Shown: piece after piece, positions 32,448 through 41,219 of the stretch | How the letters are laid out: every line of letters starts with the position of its first letter | Position numbering within the stretch: the stretch's first letter is position 1 | NCBI GenBank assembly: GCA_032252755.1 | Contig: JAVUPY010000029.1 | Span: 62,001 to 126,000 of the forward strand | DNA length: 64,000 nt | Reading direction: 5' to 3' | Origin: Terriglobia bacterium | GTDB taxonomy: Bacteria > Acidobacteriota > Terriglobia > Terriglobales > Acidobacteriaceae | Translations under genes and position numbers: made by a program | Notes under the pieces: model-generated | Databases searched by the model: none | The model's input: the letters and a program-made list of their open reading frames with translations, nothing else | Told to the model about the DNA's origin: nothing

Positions 32448-34013
32448 ATGCAGGACTGGGGAGACACTTCCAACTGGATTGCCCGGTTTGCGGGTTGGAG
32501 TGCTCCGAGCGTGCGCTCACCGTGGCTCCGTTACGGACTTAGCCTCCTCTTCACTGTCGCTGTCCTTCTATTGCGTGCTTGGCTTGAGCCGCTTTTGGGT
32601 GAGCATCAACCCTATTTTGTCCTCTATGCGGCTGTCTTCTTCGCGTCCTGGTACGGCGGGCTGGTGCCAGCGATTCTGGCCGTTCTCTTGGGTGGCTTCG
32701 TAGCAACGTACAACTGGGTGGTGCCTTTTCGGGAATTGCACGCCGGCACCATCGCCAATTGGATGGAACTCGCGACCTATATCGTCGTGAGCCTATTCAT
32801 CATCGGTCTGGGAGAAGGATATCGCCGCGCGTTGGAGTCTTCCCAGCGGGAGAGTCTCAAACTCCATCGTTCCGAAGAACAATTGCTCTCCAGCCAGACC
32901 CGTCTGCGGATGACGCAGCAGGCGACGAAGTCTGGCACCTGGGAATGGAAGATCACGACCAACACGTATTACTGGTCGCCGGAATATTACTCGTTGCTGA
33001 ACTTGAAGCCATGGATCGAGCCGACGTACCAGAACTGGCTTGGCTCCATGTACACGGAGGATCGCGACCGCGCGCATCTGGCATTGCGCAATGCGCTGGA
33101 AACCGGCCGGGAGTATGCCGAATTCGATTTCCGCGTGGTCGATCCCGAAACGCGAATCCGCTGGATTCGTTCACGCGGCAGCATTCTGCGCGACGAGAAG
33201 GGTGTTCCGATCCTCATGCTCGGCGTTGCCATGGACATCACGGACCGCAAGCAGTCGGAATCGGTGCTGATCCAAACGGAAAAACTCGTTTCGGCTGGGA
33301 GAATGGCCGCAACGATCGCGCATGAAATCAACAATCCTCTGGAGTCAGTCACCAACCTCGTCTTTCTCGCGCGCAACAACCTGCAGGAACCACAGGCGGC
33401 AGCCAGTTTCCTCCAGATGGCGGAGCAGGAGTTGGCGCGCATGTCGCACCTGACCCGGCAGACGCTCGGGTTCTATCGCGAAACCGCGGCGCCGCACAAA
33501 ATGCGTATTTCCGAGCTGTTGCAGGAACTGCAAATGCTCTATGGGCCTAAGCTCAAGAAGAAGGAAATAAAACTCGAACTGGTGCTGCGCAATGAAATCG
33601 AGATTTCGGCTGTGGGTGGCGAAGTGCGCCAGGTGTTCGGAAACCTAATCAGCAACAGCATCGACGCCGTGGAGCAAAATGGCGAGATCATAATCGTAGT
33701 TTCCGAAAATAAGAACTGGGGTTCGACGATGATGCCGGGCATGCGCGTCACCGTCATCGACAACGGCCCCGGGATCAAGGCTTCGTTGCGCAAGCGCATC
33801 TTCGAGCCGTTTTTCACGACAAAGAAAGATGTGGGCACCGGGCTGGGGCTGTGGGTAACACGTAACCTGGTAGAAAAACACGGCGGCGCGGTGCGCATCC
33901 ATAGCCGCACCACGCCAGGAAAGAGCTATACTGCTTTCAAAATCTTCCTGCCGATGATACCAATCGACGCCTCGCGGCAAGCAGCGCACGCGACACGACT
34001 CCGCGCCGGGTAG
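32448..34013 (+). CDS. Membrane histidine kinase with DUF4118-like and PAS domains
   Basis: A 521-aa kinase. The N-terminal about 110 residues contain four hydrophobic segments (YGLSLLFTVAVLLLRAWLEP, YFVLYAAVFFASWYGGLVPA, ILAVLLGGFVATYNW, YIVVSLFIIGLGEGY), like the KdpD DUF4118 module. A short coiled coil and a PAS_3 domain (TRLRMTQQATKSGTWEWKIT to GVAMDITDRKQSE) follow, then H-box ATIAHEINNPLESVTNLVFL and a complete HATPase domain (VFGNLISNSIDAV, VIDNGPGIKAS, IFEPFFTTKKD, GTGLGLWVTRNLV). The H-box closely matches the divergent kinase at 31032. The signal is unknown. Confidence 0.92.
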   Translation: MQDWGDTSNWIARFAGWSAPSVRSPWLRYGLSLLFTVAVLLLRAWLEPLLGEHQPYFVLYAAVFFASWYGGLVPAILAVLLGGFVATYNWVVPFRELHAGTIANWMELATYIVVSLFIIGLGEGYRRALESSQRESLKLHRSEEQLLSSQTRLRMTQQATKSGTWEWKITTNTYYWSPEYYSLLNLKPWIEPTYQNWLGSMYTEDRDRAHLALRNALETGREYAEFDFRVVDPETRIRWIRSRGSILRDEKGVPILMLGVAMDITDRKQSESVLIQTEKLVSAGRMAATIAHEINNPLESVTNLVFLARNNLQEPQAAASFLQMAEQELARMSHLTRQTLGFYRETAAPHKMRISELLQELQMLYGPKLKKKEIKLELVLRNEIEISAVGGEVRQVFGNLISNSIDAVEQNGEIIIVVSENKNWGSTMMPGMRVTVIDNGPGIKASLRKRIFEPFFTTKKDVGTGLGLWVTRNLVEKHGGAVRIHSRTTPGKSYTAFKIFLPMIPIDASRQAAHATRLRAG

Positions 34014-34087
34014 GAAAATAGAATCCCGAACACAAAGTCATACAAAGCTGTTTCGACTTTTTTCCCTTCGTGTCCTTCGTGGTTAAG

Positions 34088-35563
34088 TTACTTCGCTAGT
34101 TCCACCGGCTTCGGCTCCCACTCTCCTGTGGTCAGCCATTCGTGGATCGACTTCGCCCCTTTGCGTCCGGCTTCCATCGCCAGGATCACTGTCGCTCCGC
34201 CGGTAACGATGTCTCCGCCCGCGAACACGGCTGTCTTCGACGTACGCAGCGACTGCGGGTCCGCGCTGATGTACCCCCATTTGTTCGTCGCGAGATCCGG
34301 GGTCGTCGACTGCACCAGCGGATTCGCCGTCGTCCCCACGGCCACCACCGCCATCGAGATTGGCACCTCGAACTCCGATCCGGCGACTGGCACCGGCCGA
34401 CGCCTGCCGGAAGCATCCGGCTCGCCAAGTTCCATCTTCTGGCAACGCACGGCCTTCAGCCATCCGTTCTCGCCAATGAACTCAACCGGGTTGGTCAGCA
34501 TCATGAACTGCACGCCCTCTTCCTGTGCGTGCTTGATCTCTTCTGCGCGGGCCGGCATTTCCTTCTCGCCCCGCCGATACATCAGGTAGGCATTCTTCGC
34601 GCCCAGCCGTAACGATGTGCGCACCGCATCCATCGCCGTGTTGCCGCCGCCGAATACCGCGATATCCTTTCCCGCAACGTCGTACACCGGCTCGTCGTAC
34701 TCTGGGAAACGGTACGCGCGCATCAGGTTCACACGCGTCAGGAACTCGTTCGCCGAATAGATTCCGTTCAGGTTCTCGCCCGGAATCTTCAGGAACTGCG
34801 GCAATCCCGCACCCGTCGCGACGAAGATCGCATGATAGCCCTCTTCATTCAGCAACTCATCGACGGTCACCGTCTTGCCGACAACTACATTCGTTTCAAA
34901 CTCGACGCCCATCTTCCGAAGGTTATCGATGTCCTGCCGGACGATTTCCTTGGGCAACCGGAACTCGGGAATGCCATAGACGAGCACTCCACCAAGCTCG
35001 TGCAGCGCCTCGAAAACGCGAACACCGTGCCCCTTCTGAATGAGGTCGCCTGCGGCGGTCAGGCCCGCCGGGCCGCTTCCGACGATCGCGACGCGCTTAC
35101 CTGTCGGCGGTGCCATGGGCGGCAGAGAGAGCTTCCCTACCTTGCGCTCGTAGTCAGCAACGAAGCGCTCCAGGTGACCGATCGCCAGCGAACTGCCCTT
35201 CTTTTTCAGAACGCATCCCAGTTCGCACTGCTCTTCTTGTGGACATACCCGGCCGGTGATCGCCGGCAGTACGTTGTCCTCCCGAACTTTCGCTATGGCG
35301 GCGAGGTAGTCGCCCGCGACAACGAGGTCCACGAATTCGCGCACTTTCACGCCCACGGGACACTGCTTCACACACTCCGGCTTGGCGCACGCAATGCAGC
35401 GCAGGGCTTCCGACTTCGCCAAATCGGGGTCGTAACCCAGGTTCACTTCCTGAAAGTTGTGCGCCCGGACGACAGGATCCTGCTCCGGCATGTGGTGCCG
35501 CGGAATCTTGACTCGCTCCTTCATCGAGAGCGGATTAACCGGCGCCTTTTTCTCGTCTGCCAT
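34088..35563 (-). CDS. GltD/NfnB-like NADPH oxidoreductase subunit (FAD, Fe-S)
   Basis: A 491-aa flavoprotein. The start at 35563 was chosen because it overlaps the upstream stop by one base (TAATG) and begins the conserved MADEKKAPVNPLSMKERVKI. An N-terminal ferredoxin-like Cys cluster (RCIACAKPECVKQCPV and CPQEEQCELGCVLKK) binds Fe-S. Two Rossmann motifs follow: FAD site VAIVGSGPAGLTAAGDLIQ and NADPH site IAVFGGGNTAMDAVRTSLR, and the end block VFAGGDIVTGGATVILAMEA. This is the glutamate synthase small subunit family; with its partner at 35563-36429 it matches NfnAB/SudAB electron-bifurcating transhydrogenases rather than true GOGAT, as no large subunit is near. Confidence 0.9.
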   Translation of the reverse strand: MADEKKAPVNPLSMKERVKIPRHHMPEQDPVVRAHNFQEVNLGYDPDLAKSEALRCIACAKPECVKQCPVGVKVREFVDLVVAGDYLAAIAKVREDNVLPAITGRVCPQEEQCELGCVLKKKGSSLAIGHLERFVADYERKVGKLSLPPMAPPTGKRVAIVGSGPAGLTAAGDLIQKGHGVRVFEALHELGGVLVYGIPEFRLPKEIVRQDIDNLRKMGVEFETNVVVGKTVTVDELLNEEGYHAIFVATGAGLPQFLKIPGENLNGIYSANEFLTRVNLMRAYRFPEYDEPVYDVAGKDIAVFGGGNTAMDAVRTSLRLGAKNAYLMYRRGEKEMPARAEEIKHAQEEGVQFMMLTNPVEFIGENGWLKAVRCQKMELGEPDASGRRRPVPVAGSEFEVPISMAVVAVGTTANPLVQSTTPDLATNKWGYISADPQSLRTSKTAVFAGGDIVTGGATVILAMEAGRKGAKSIHEWLTTGEWEPKPVELAK

Positions 35564-36429
35564 TACTTGGTTCCTCCCTGCACAGTCGCCAGTTCTTTTT
35601 GCTTCTGCTCTTCCTGGAAGCGGGCCAGCGAGGCGCACTCCTGTTCGCGATACATCCGGCTTCGCGCCGTCATGATGTCGAAATCGACTTTGTGGGCGTC
35701 GAACTCCGGCCCGTCCACACAGGCAAACTCGCTCTTGCCGTCGATGGATACGCGGCATCCGCCGCACATTCCTGTGCCGTCCACCATGATCGAATTCAGG
35801 CTCACGATGGTGTGAATGCGCTCGCCACGTGTCGTCTCCGCCACCGCCCGCATCATCGGCACTGGCCCGATCGCCAGGACGAGGTCGACTCTCACTCCGT
35901 TTTGAATAAGCTGTTTCAGCTTGTCCGTGACCAGTCCCTTGTCGCCGTAGGAGCCGTCGTCGGTCGTGATGTAGGTGACATCGCTCACCGCCCGAACCTC
36001 GTCTTCGAGCAGCACGAGTTCTTTGGTCCGCCCACCAATGATTGAGATGACCTTGTTGCCCGCCGCTTTCATCGCCGCCGCGGTCGGCAACGCGATCGCC
36101 GTGCCCACGCCGCCCCCTATGACGACCACCGTGCCCCAGAGTTTCACATCCGAAGGCTTACCGAGTGGCCCAACGACGTCGAGGATCGATTGGCCGGCCT
36201 CGAGCGTATTCATCATGTAGGTGGTCTTCCCGATCGACTGCACGATCAGGTCGATGGTGCCGCGCTCGGGATCCGAGCAGGCTATGGTTAGCGGGATTCT
36301 TTCGCCATGATCGTACAGCCGCACGATGACAAACTGACCCGCCTTCTGTTTTCGGGCAATGCGAGGCGCCTCGATCGTAAAGCGCTTGATGCCCGGAGCA
36401 AGAAACTTAGCCGAATGGATTGCAAACAC
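35563..36429 (-). CDS. NfnA/SudB-like ferredoxin-NADP reductase subunit
   Basis: A 288-aa dihydroorotate-dehydrogenase-electron-transfer type protein. Blocks: FVIVRLYDHGERIPLTIACS (FAD binding), VVVIGGGVGTAIALPTAAAM (NAD binding), and a C-terminal [2Fe-2S] cluster with cysteines in TGMCGGCRVS and EFACVDGPEFDAH. It overlaps its partner gene by one base. Together they should form an NADH/NADPH/ferredoxin transhydrogenase balancing reduced cofactors. A perfect CRP-type palindrome lies 73 bp upstream of its start. Confidence 0.9.
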   Translation of the reverse strand: MFAIHSAKFLAPGIKRFTIEAPRIARKQKAGQFVIVRLYDHGERIPLTIACSDPERGTIDLIVQSIGKTTYMMNTLEAGQSILDVVGPLGKPSDVKLWGTVVVIGGGVGTAIALPTAAAMKAAGNKVISIIGGRTKELVLLEDEVRAVSDVTYITTDDGSYGDKGLVTDKLKQLIQNGVRVDLVLAIGPVPMMRAVAETTRGERIHTIVSLNSIMVDGTGMCGGCRVSIDGKSEFACVDGPEFDAHKVDFDIMTARSRMYREQECASLARFQEEQKQKELATVQGGTK

Positions 36430-36501
36430 GATTTAGCTCCGCCCTTCCCGCGAGAAAAGGTGATTCCATTCAGAATTCTCAGGGAACGTTGGCCAAGGGG
36501 C

Positions 36502-36517
36502 TGTGATTCCCATCACA
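36502..36517. promoter_or_regulatory. CRP/FNR-type binding site
   Basis: TGTGATTCCCATCACA matches the textbook CRP palindrome TGTGA-N6-TCACA exactly. It sits between the divergent nfn-like operon and the 36589 gene. Confidence 0.55.
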
Positions 36518-36588
36518 TGCTTCTGGCCCTTTGTCACAGGGGAAAGTGACTGGCCCGGGCTGCACAATTCCGCCGTCCCGTGTCACCG

Positions 36589-36888
36589 ATGGGGACATCA
36601 TCCGCCTTTGAATCGGCATCTACTCACGGCGAGGAGTCGTCTGCCTTGGATTGCGCTACATGCCACCATCTGGAGGCAGTCGTCTCAAAGGCAAGCCGGG
36701 ATTGGGCCTTCGCCGAGCAGCTCGCCGAGGTGAGTGGCTGGATGCCCGAGCTCGCAAAACCCGCGCGCCGAAAGGCGGAGTCTGCCCGGAAGGAGTACGA
36801 CTTGGCTGTGCGCGCCTTGGCTGAGCACCACGAACAGTGCCATGCGTTCAAGTCTCGAGATGCCAACGGGGCTGGCGGAGTCTCCTAG
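36589..36888 (+). CDS. Hypothetical small protein with CxxCH motif
   Basis: A 99-aa protein from ATG 36589 (ATG 36580 also possible). It has CATCHHLE near residue 21, formally a CxxCH, but there is no signal peptide, so haem attachment is unlikely and metal binding more plausible. The rest is a helical, charged domain (LAKPARRKAESARKEYDLAV, then RALAEHHEQCHAF). No family recognised. It lies across from the nfn-like operon and before the pseudo-receiver. Confidence 0.5.
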   Translation: MGTSSAFESASTHGEESSALDCATCHHLEAVVSKASRDWAFAEQLAEVSGWMPELAKPARRKAESARKEYDLAVRALAEHHEQCHAFKSRDANGAGGVS

Positions 36889-36986
36889 AAATACACCCCC
36901 TGTACTCTTGTCTTATAGACAACGGACTTCATCCCCTTCACAATCGGGTGCAGTCAGTCACAAAGAATGGTCTTGGAAAGGCTGGT

Positions 36987-37352
36987 ATGTACGCAGTCCT
37001 GTGCATCGACGATCAGATACGATCCATCAGCGCTCTGTCGATCATCGTCCGGTCCTGCGGGTATATCTGCCTCTCCGCCCAGGATCCTGACGAAGCCGCA
37101 TCAGCCTACAGCCAGAGCAAAGTCGATCTTGTCATCCTGAACAATGATCTGGTCGGGGGAAATGCGCTGGCGCTCGCCAAGCGCCTGAAGCAGCTAAACG
37201 ATGTGCCGCTCATCCTGCTCTCCGGGACTTCTCTCGTCGAAAAGCCGCTCAACGTCGACCTCGTCGTGCATAAACCACTCGACGCGCGGGAGTTTACGAA
37301 GATGCTGCAGTGGATCGTCAGCAAGTCTCGAACCGCTTCGTCGGTAGCCTAA
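36987..37352 (+). CDS. Degenerate receiver-domain protein (Asp to Asn)
   Basis: A 121-aa receiver-fold protein from ATG 36987 (the frame is open from 36837). The acidic pair is kept (LCIDDQIRS), and the final Lys is present in VVHKPLDAREF, but the phospho-acceptor position reads DLVILNNDLVGG, with Asn where Asp is expected. It therefore probably works without phosphorylation. It is a paralogue of the convergent 37442 gene (both begin MYA-V/I-LCI and share RSxGYIC-L/I-SA), which has the opposite defect. Confidence 0.75.
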   Translation: MYAVLCIDDQIRSISALSIIVRSCGYICLSAQDPDEAASAYSQSKVDLVILNNDLVGGNALALAKRLKQLNDVPLILLSGTSLVEKPLNVDLVVHKPLDAREFTKMLQWIVSKSRTASSVA

Positions 37353-37441
37353 CTAGCTCCCTGCCCTGCATCTACCGCAGTTGGCAGATGTGGGTTGGTC
37401 GTCGCCCTTGACAGGCTGATGAGTTGCGAACTGGGGAAGGG

Positions 37442-37804
37442 TTACCGTTCTCCCGCGACCTTACGTTTTCCCCCGAGGAACGAATCCACCTCTCGCAGGA
37501 CCTCGTGTCCGTTAACGGGCTTCGGACAAAGCAGGTCGACGAAACCCATGGTGGGAAGGACGTCGCTGAGGCCAGCCAGCATGATGAGCGGAACGTTGCG
37601 TTGCGCCTTGAGGGCCTGCGCCAATTTCTCGCTGCCGGGTAGTGCATGGTCGAGGATGACCAGGTCGGCACCGCTTCCCGCGAACGCCCCCTGTGCCTCT
37701 TCGGCCGACTCCGCCGAGATACAGATGTAACCGCGTGACCGCAGCACCAGAGTTACGCTGTGCAGCGTGTTAGGTTCTTGTGAGATACAGAGGATTGCGT
37801 ACAC
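37442..37804 (-). CDS. Receiver-domain protein lacking the acidic pair
   Basis: A 120-aa receiver-fold protein. The phospho-acceptor Asp is kept (DLVILDHALPGS), as are a helix-4 region PLIMLAGLSDV and Lys in LLCPKPVNGHEV, but the metal-binding acidic pair near the N-terminus is replaced by Ser-Gln (MYAILCISQEPNTL). Phosphorylation is therefore doubtful. It is convergent with its paralogue at 36987, 89 bp away. Confidence 0.75.
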   Translation of the reverse strand: MYAILCISQEPNTLHSVTLVLRSRGYICISAESAEEAQGAFAGSGADLVILDHALPGSEKLAQALKAQRNVPLIMLAGLSDVLPTMGFVDLLCPKPVNGHEVLREVDSFLGGKRKVAGER

Positions 37805-37974
37805 GGCTCACCTCTCTCTTGGGAGTTGCGGAATAATACCCTGAAGTCGGCAAAATGACGAGACCGTTTCTTTGCAGCAACAATTGACCCTCTCGTCAAT
37901 AACCACGGGCCTAATACCGCCCCGGACAGTCTTCTCCTCTATGTCCCACATCTGCCGTCGTCAGCAGATCTGGG

Positions 37975-38214
37975 TCAGTCCACCTTCTCCACCACGATCT
38001 TGCACTTGGTCACCAGGGCGGCCAAAGCTCCCACTGCCGCCAGTACTGGCGCCAGCACCGTCCCCACCGCTGCAACTGCCAGCGGGATTTCTACCAGCGT
38101 CTTATCGTGTTCATCGCGGATGATGATCCGGCGGGCCATCCCGCTCTCGACGATTTCTTTGAATTTCCGAACCAGGTCTTCGCCGTTAACGTGAAACTCT
38201 TCTGTGCGTGCCAT
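37975..38214 (-). CDS. DUF4342-like protein
   Basis: A 79-aa protein: FHVNGEDLVRKFKEIVESGM, ARRIIIRDEHDKTLVEIPL, then a Gly/Ala/Val-rich hydrophobic stretch (AAVGTVLAPVLAAVGALAAL). This matches the small DUF4342 family, with an N-terminal helix region and a membrane-like C-terminus. The function of the family is unknown. Confidence 0.8.
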   Translation of the reverse strand: MARTEEFHVNGEDLVRKFKEIVESGMARRIIIRDEHDKTLVEIPLAVAAVGTVLAPVLAAVGALAALVTKCKIVVEKVD

Positions 38215-38240
38215 AGTGTGATTCTAGACCGTCCGCGGGC

Positions 38241-39011
38241 CTACTGTTTTGTGAACGTGATCAAGTTGCCGCTGCTCAAACATCCTCCACCCATTACCTG
38301 CTCAACGGTGTTGAATGAGGTAGCTGTTGCAGGATCTTCGAGCACACCGGCATACATCAGTTGGCCGCTTCCACCGTCAACCTCGCTGGTATCCACAACG
38401 ATTCCGACCATGCCACCAAGCACCAGCGACTGTGAATTAACCGTGGCCGAAACCACGCATGGTGATCCAACGTACTCGACTGTGCCGCTCAGCGGAAAGT
38501 ACCCCTCCAGGCTGGGAGTCTCCTGCTGCGTAAGCTTCAACGTAATTGCGACCGAGGCTCCGTTGATAACCTCGGTAGCGTTCCACGTTCCGGTGAGCGG
38601 CGGGATATATGTTCCTGTAATGTTGCCGTGTGCCCCGTCATCACACGTTCCACTCACGGAGTAAGTGCCGGTGACGGACTTCGAATTCGAAATCGTGCCG
38701 GTTATCTTTACGACTACCGTCGTGCCCGTCTGTAGTGTCAACGAATTTCCGCGAATGCTCCCTGTAACGGGCGCGCCGTTCATCAACGACACACAATCCG
38801 GGAGACCGATATACGCCACTCCCGAGACCGTTGAACCGGTCTGCGTGAGGTTGCCGCCGAAGAAAAAGAATTGGTTGGAATCCACCGTCGGTGGGTAGAA
38901 CGTCCAGTTCCCGCTGGTCAAGGTAGCCGGAGGCTGGCTATCGGGACCGTTGCCGCCGCCGCAAGAGGCGAGCAACATGCCAAGAACCACAACGGTGAAA
39001 ACCCTCTTCAT
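38241..39011 (-). CDS. Lipoprotein, beta-rich, unknown function
   Basis: A 256-aa protein from ATG 39011 (the frame is open from 39068). A lipobox is clear: MKRVFTVVVLGMLLASCGGG, with Cys 17 the acylated residue. The rest alternates short strands with Gly/Thr/Ser turns (SVTGTYSVSGTCDDGAHGNI, TGTYIPPLTGTWNATEVING), a pattern common in secreted acidobacterial lipoproteins. No enzymatic motif. Probably at the outer membrane. Confidence 0.8.
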   Translation of the reverse strand: MKRVFTVVVLGMLLASCGGGNGPDSQPPATLTSGNWTFYPPTVDSNQFFFFGGNLTQTGSTVSGVAYIGLPDCVSLMNGAPVTGSIRGNSLTLQTGTTVVVKITGTISNSKSVTGTYSVSGTCDDGAHGNITGTYIPPLTGTWNATEVINGASVAITLKLTQQETPSLEGYFPLSGTVEYVGSPCVVSATVNSQSLVLGGMVGIVVDTSEVDGGSGQLMYAGVLEDPATATSFNTVEQVMGGGCLSSGNLITFTKQ

Positions 39012-39147
39012 GGGCGATCCTCGGGACGAATCTGCCCAAAAAACTATCACCGACCCGGGAAATGGCAAGCCGCGGTATCACGAAGCGAAGTGATATTCCG
39101 CGGCTTCGAAATGAACTTTAAGCTTGTAGCTCGCGATTCGGTACTCG

Positions 39148-40068
39148 TTACCCTCGCAAGATATTCTTCGCGATGAAGAATACGTTCGCCGGCCGCTCGG
39201 CCAGGCGTCGCATCAGGTACGGATACCACTCCGTGCCGAACGGAATGTATACGCGCATTCCCCACCCTTCTTTCACGAGCGCTTCCTGCAGGTCACGGCG
39301 AATACCGTAGAGCATCTGGAACTCGAAGCTGCTGGGCGAGATATTTTCGGCGCGCGCCCAGTTCTTTATCTCGCTAATGATACTTTCGTCGTGCGTGGCC
39401 AGGCCGTGGAAGGTACCGCTTTTCAGCAGGTATTTCGCCACATTGAGGTAATTGGCATCGACCTCGGATTTCGGCTGGAACGCGACCTCTGGCGGTTCTT
39501 TGTACGCGCCCTTGCAGAGACGGATGCGAATGCCCTCCGAGCACAATAGTTTCGCGTCATTTTCGGTTCGCCGCATATACGACTGCAGCACCGTTCCAAC
39601 CCGTCCCTTGTTGCCATTCCGGTTGTGCAGTGCGCGTGTGAAGTCGATCGTCCGCTGCGTGTAGGGCGAGCCTTCCATGTCGATGCGAATGAAGCTGTTG
39701 ATGGAAACCGCGTGCGCCAGCAGTTCGTTCACGATGTCGTGCGCCAGCTTCTCGTCGACGTCGAGGCCCATGTGCGTGAGTTTCAGACTGACGTTGGCAT
39801 CCAGCTTGCGCTTGTTGATCTCGTCGAGTAGTTGGTGATACAGGTCGCGGCTGTGCAGCGCCTCGTCGCGGCTGGTGACGTTTTCGCCAAGGTTGTCGAC
39901 GCTGACGCGAATGCCCAGTTTATTGACCGCTTCGGTCGCATTAAGGAGTTCTTCGACCGTGGTTCCGGCCACAAAGCGGCGGGACATCTTCTGTCCCATC
40001 GCAGAACGTTCGGCAAAATGTCTTAAGGATTTGCTTTCAGATAGCCCAATGAACAATGCACGTAACAT
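39148..40068 (-). CDS. Proline dehydrogenase
   Basis: A 306-aa FAD enzyme oxidising proline to pyrroline-5-carboxylate. ATG 40068 (MLRALFIGLSES) gives the usual monofunctional length; the frame is open to 40140. Motifs: LDANVSLKLTHMGLDVDE, FIRIDMEGSPYTQRTIDF, VLQSYMRRTENDA, RIRLCKGAYKEPPEVAF, ATHDESIISEI, FEFQMLYGIRRDLQEAL and the C-terminal YPYLMRRLAERPANV, all family hallmarks. No P5C dehydrogenase neighbour is present in this window. Confidence 0.93.
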   Translation of the reverse strand: MLRALFIGLSESKSLRHFAERSAMGQKMSRRFVAGTTVEELLNATEAVNKLGIRVSVDNLGENVTSRDEALHSRDLYHQLLDEINKRKLDANVSLKLTHMGLDVDEKLAHDIVNELLAHAVSINSFIRIDMEGSPYTQRTIDFTRALHNRNGNKGRVGTVLQSYMRRTENDAKLLCSEGIRIRLCKGAYKEPPEVAFQPKSEVDANYLNVAKYLLKSGTFHGLATHDESIISEIKNWARAENISPSSFEFQMLYGIRRDLQEALVKEGWGMRVYIPFGTEWYPYLMRRLAERPANVFFIAKNILRG

Positions 40069-40249
40069 TACGGCTCCGCGGGCACACGCCCGGATGGATT
40101 CAAGTAAGGTCGCCGGAGGTGCGACCATAGTTTGTATCACATGCGGGGCGATTTCGCGGTATGACCGTCGTCACGGAAGGCAGGTACATGGCTCAAGGTG
40201 CAAGGTTCAAGAGTTTTTCATGGCCCCTTGCGCCTTGTGCCTTGCACCT

Positions 40250-41182
40250 TTATTTTCCGTGTTCTTCCAGGAATCTCTCGACTTCCATCGCCGCCATGCA
40301 ACCGGTTCCGGCGGCCGAGATAGCCTGCCGATAACGCCGGTCCTGCACGTCACCGCAGGCGAACACGCCAGGAACGCCGGTGAAGACATAGTCGCGGGTG
40401 CGAATGTAACCGTCGCCGTCGAGATCGATAAGGTCCTTGAACATCGAGGCATTCGGGATATGGCCGATGCCGAGGAACATCGCCGACGTCGGAAAGTCGT
40501 GGCATTTTCCAGTCTTCACGTTCCGCAGCTTCAACCCCGTTACTTCCTTCTTCGCCGGCTCCTGAACTTCCTCGACAACCGTGTCGAGCAGGAAATCGAT
40601 CTTCGGATGCGCCTTGGCGCGGTCAAGCATAATCTTCGAGGCGCGGAAGGCATCACGACGATGGATCACCGTGACCTTGGTAGCAAAGCGGGTCAGGAAG
40701 AGTGCTTCCTCCATGGCCGAGTCTCCTCCGCCGATCACCGCGATCTCCTTGCCGGAAAAGAAGAAGCCGTCGCAGGTCGCGCAGGACGAAACTCCATGAC
40801 CGATCAACGCCTGCTCGCTCGGAAGTCCAAGCCACCGCGCGGTCGCTCCGCTGGCGATAATCAGGCTGCTGGTCTTGATTTCCTCCTTACCAAGGTAGAG
40901 CGTAAACGGACGCGAGGTCAGGTGAACCTTGTTCACGTGCGCGGTCTTGAATTCCGCTCCAAAGCGCTCCGCCTGTTTGCGCATGTTGTTGATCAGTTCC
41001 GGCCCTTGAATTCCCTCGGGAAATCCCGGGAAATTCTCAACCAGTGTCGTAAGCGAAAGCTGGCCGCCAGGCTCGTGGCCTTCCAGGACGAGTGGTTTCA
41101 GGTTGGCGCGGGCCGCGTAGATCGCGGCCGTAAGTCCGGCGCATCCGGATCCCATGATGACTGTGTTGCGGATTTCTTCCAT
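40250..41182 (-). CDS. trxB: Thioredoxin reductase
   Basis: A 310-aa class II pyridine nucleotide-disulfide reductase. FAD site IMGSGCAGLTAAIYAARANL (with Cys in place of the usual Pro/Ala), redox centre SSCATCDGFFFSGKE, NADPH site IAVIGGGDSAMEEALFLTRF with HRRDAFRAS, and C-terminal FACGDVQDRRYRQAISAAGT. The length is standard. It reduces thioredoxin with NADPH in the cytoplasm. Confidence 0.95.
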   Translation of the reverse strand: MEEIRNTVIMGSGCAGLTAAIYAARANLKPLVLEGHEPGGQLSLTTLVENFPGFPEGIQGPELINNMRKQAERFGAEFKTAHVNKVHLTSRPFTLYLGKEEIKTSSLIIASGATARWLGLPSEQALIGHGVSSCATCDGFFFSGKEIAVIGGGDSAMEEALFLTRFATKVTVIHRRDAFRASKIMLDRAKAHPKIDFLLDTVVEEVQEPAKKEVTGLKLRNVKTGKCHDFPTSAMFLGIGHIPNASMFKDLIDLDGDGYIRTRDYVFTGVPGVFACGDVQDRRYRQAISAAGTGCMAAMEVERFLEEHGK

Positions 41183-41219
41183 GTGTTGATTGATTCCTTA
41201 CATTGAGAAAAGATTCGAC

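Noticed and set aside
32759-33325. Alternative frame in the membrane histidine kinase
   Set aside because: Out-of-frame reading of a kinase with all catalytic boxes intact.
34832-35815. Plus-strand 327-codon frame opposite the GltD-like gene
   Set aside because: Antisense shadow; the minus strand carries complete Fe-S, FAD and NADPH motifs.
36589-36888. Cytochrome c-like protein because of CATCH motif
   Set aside because: There is no signal peptide and no other haem protein features; a single CxxCH in a cytoplasmic protein is not enough.
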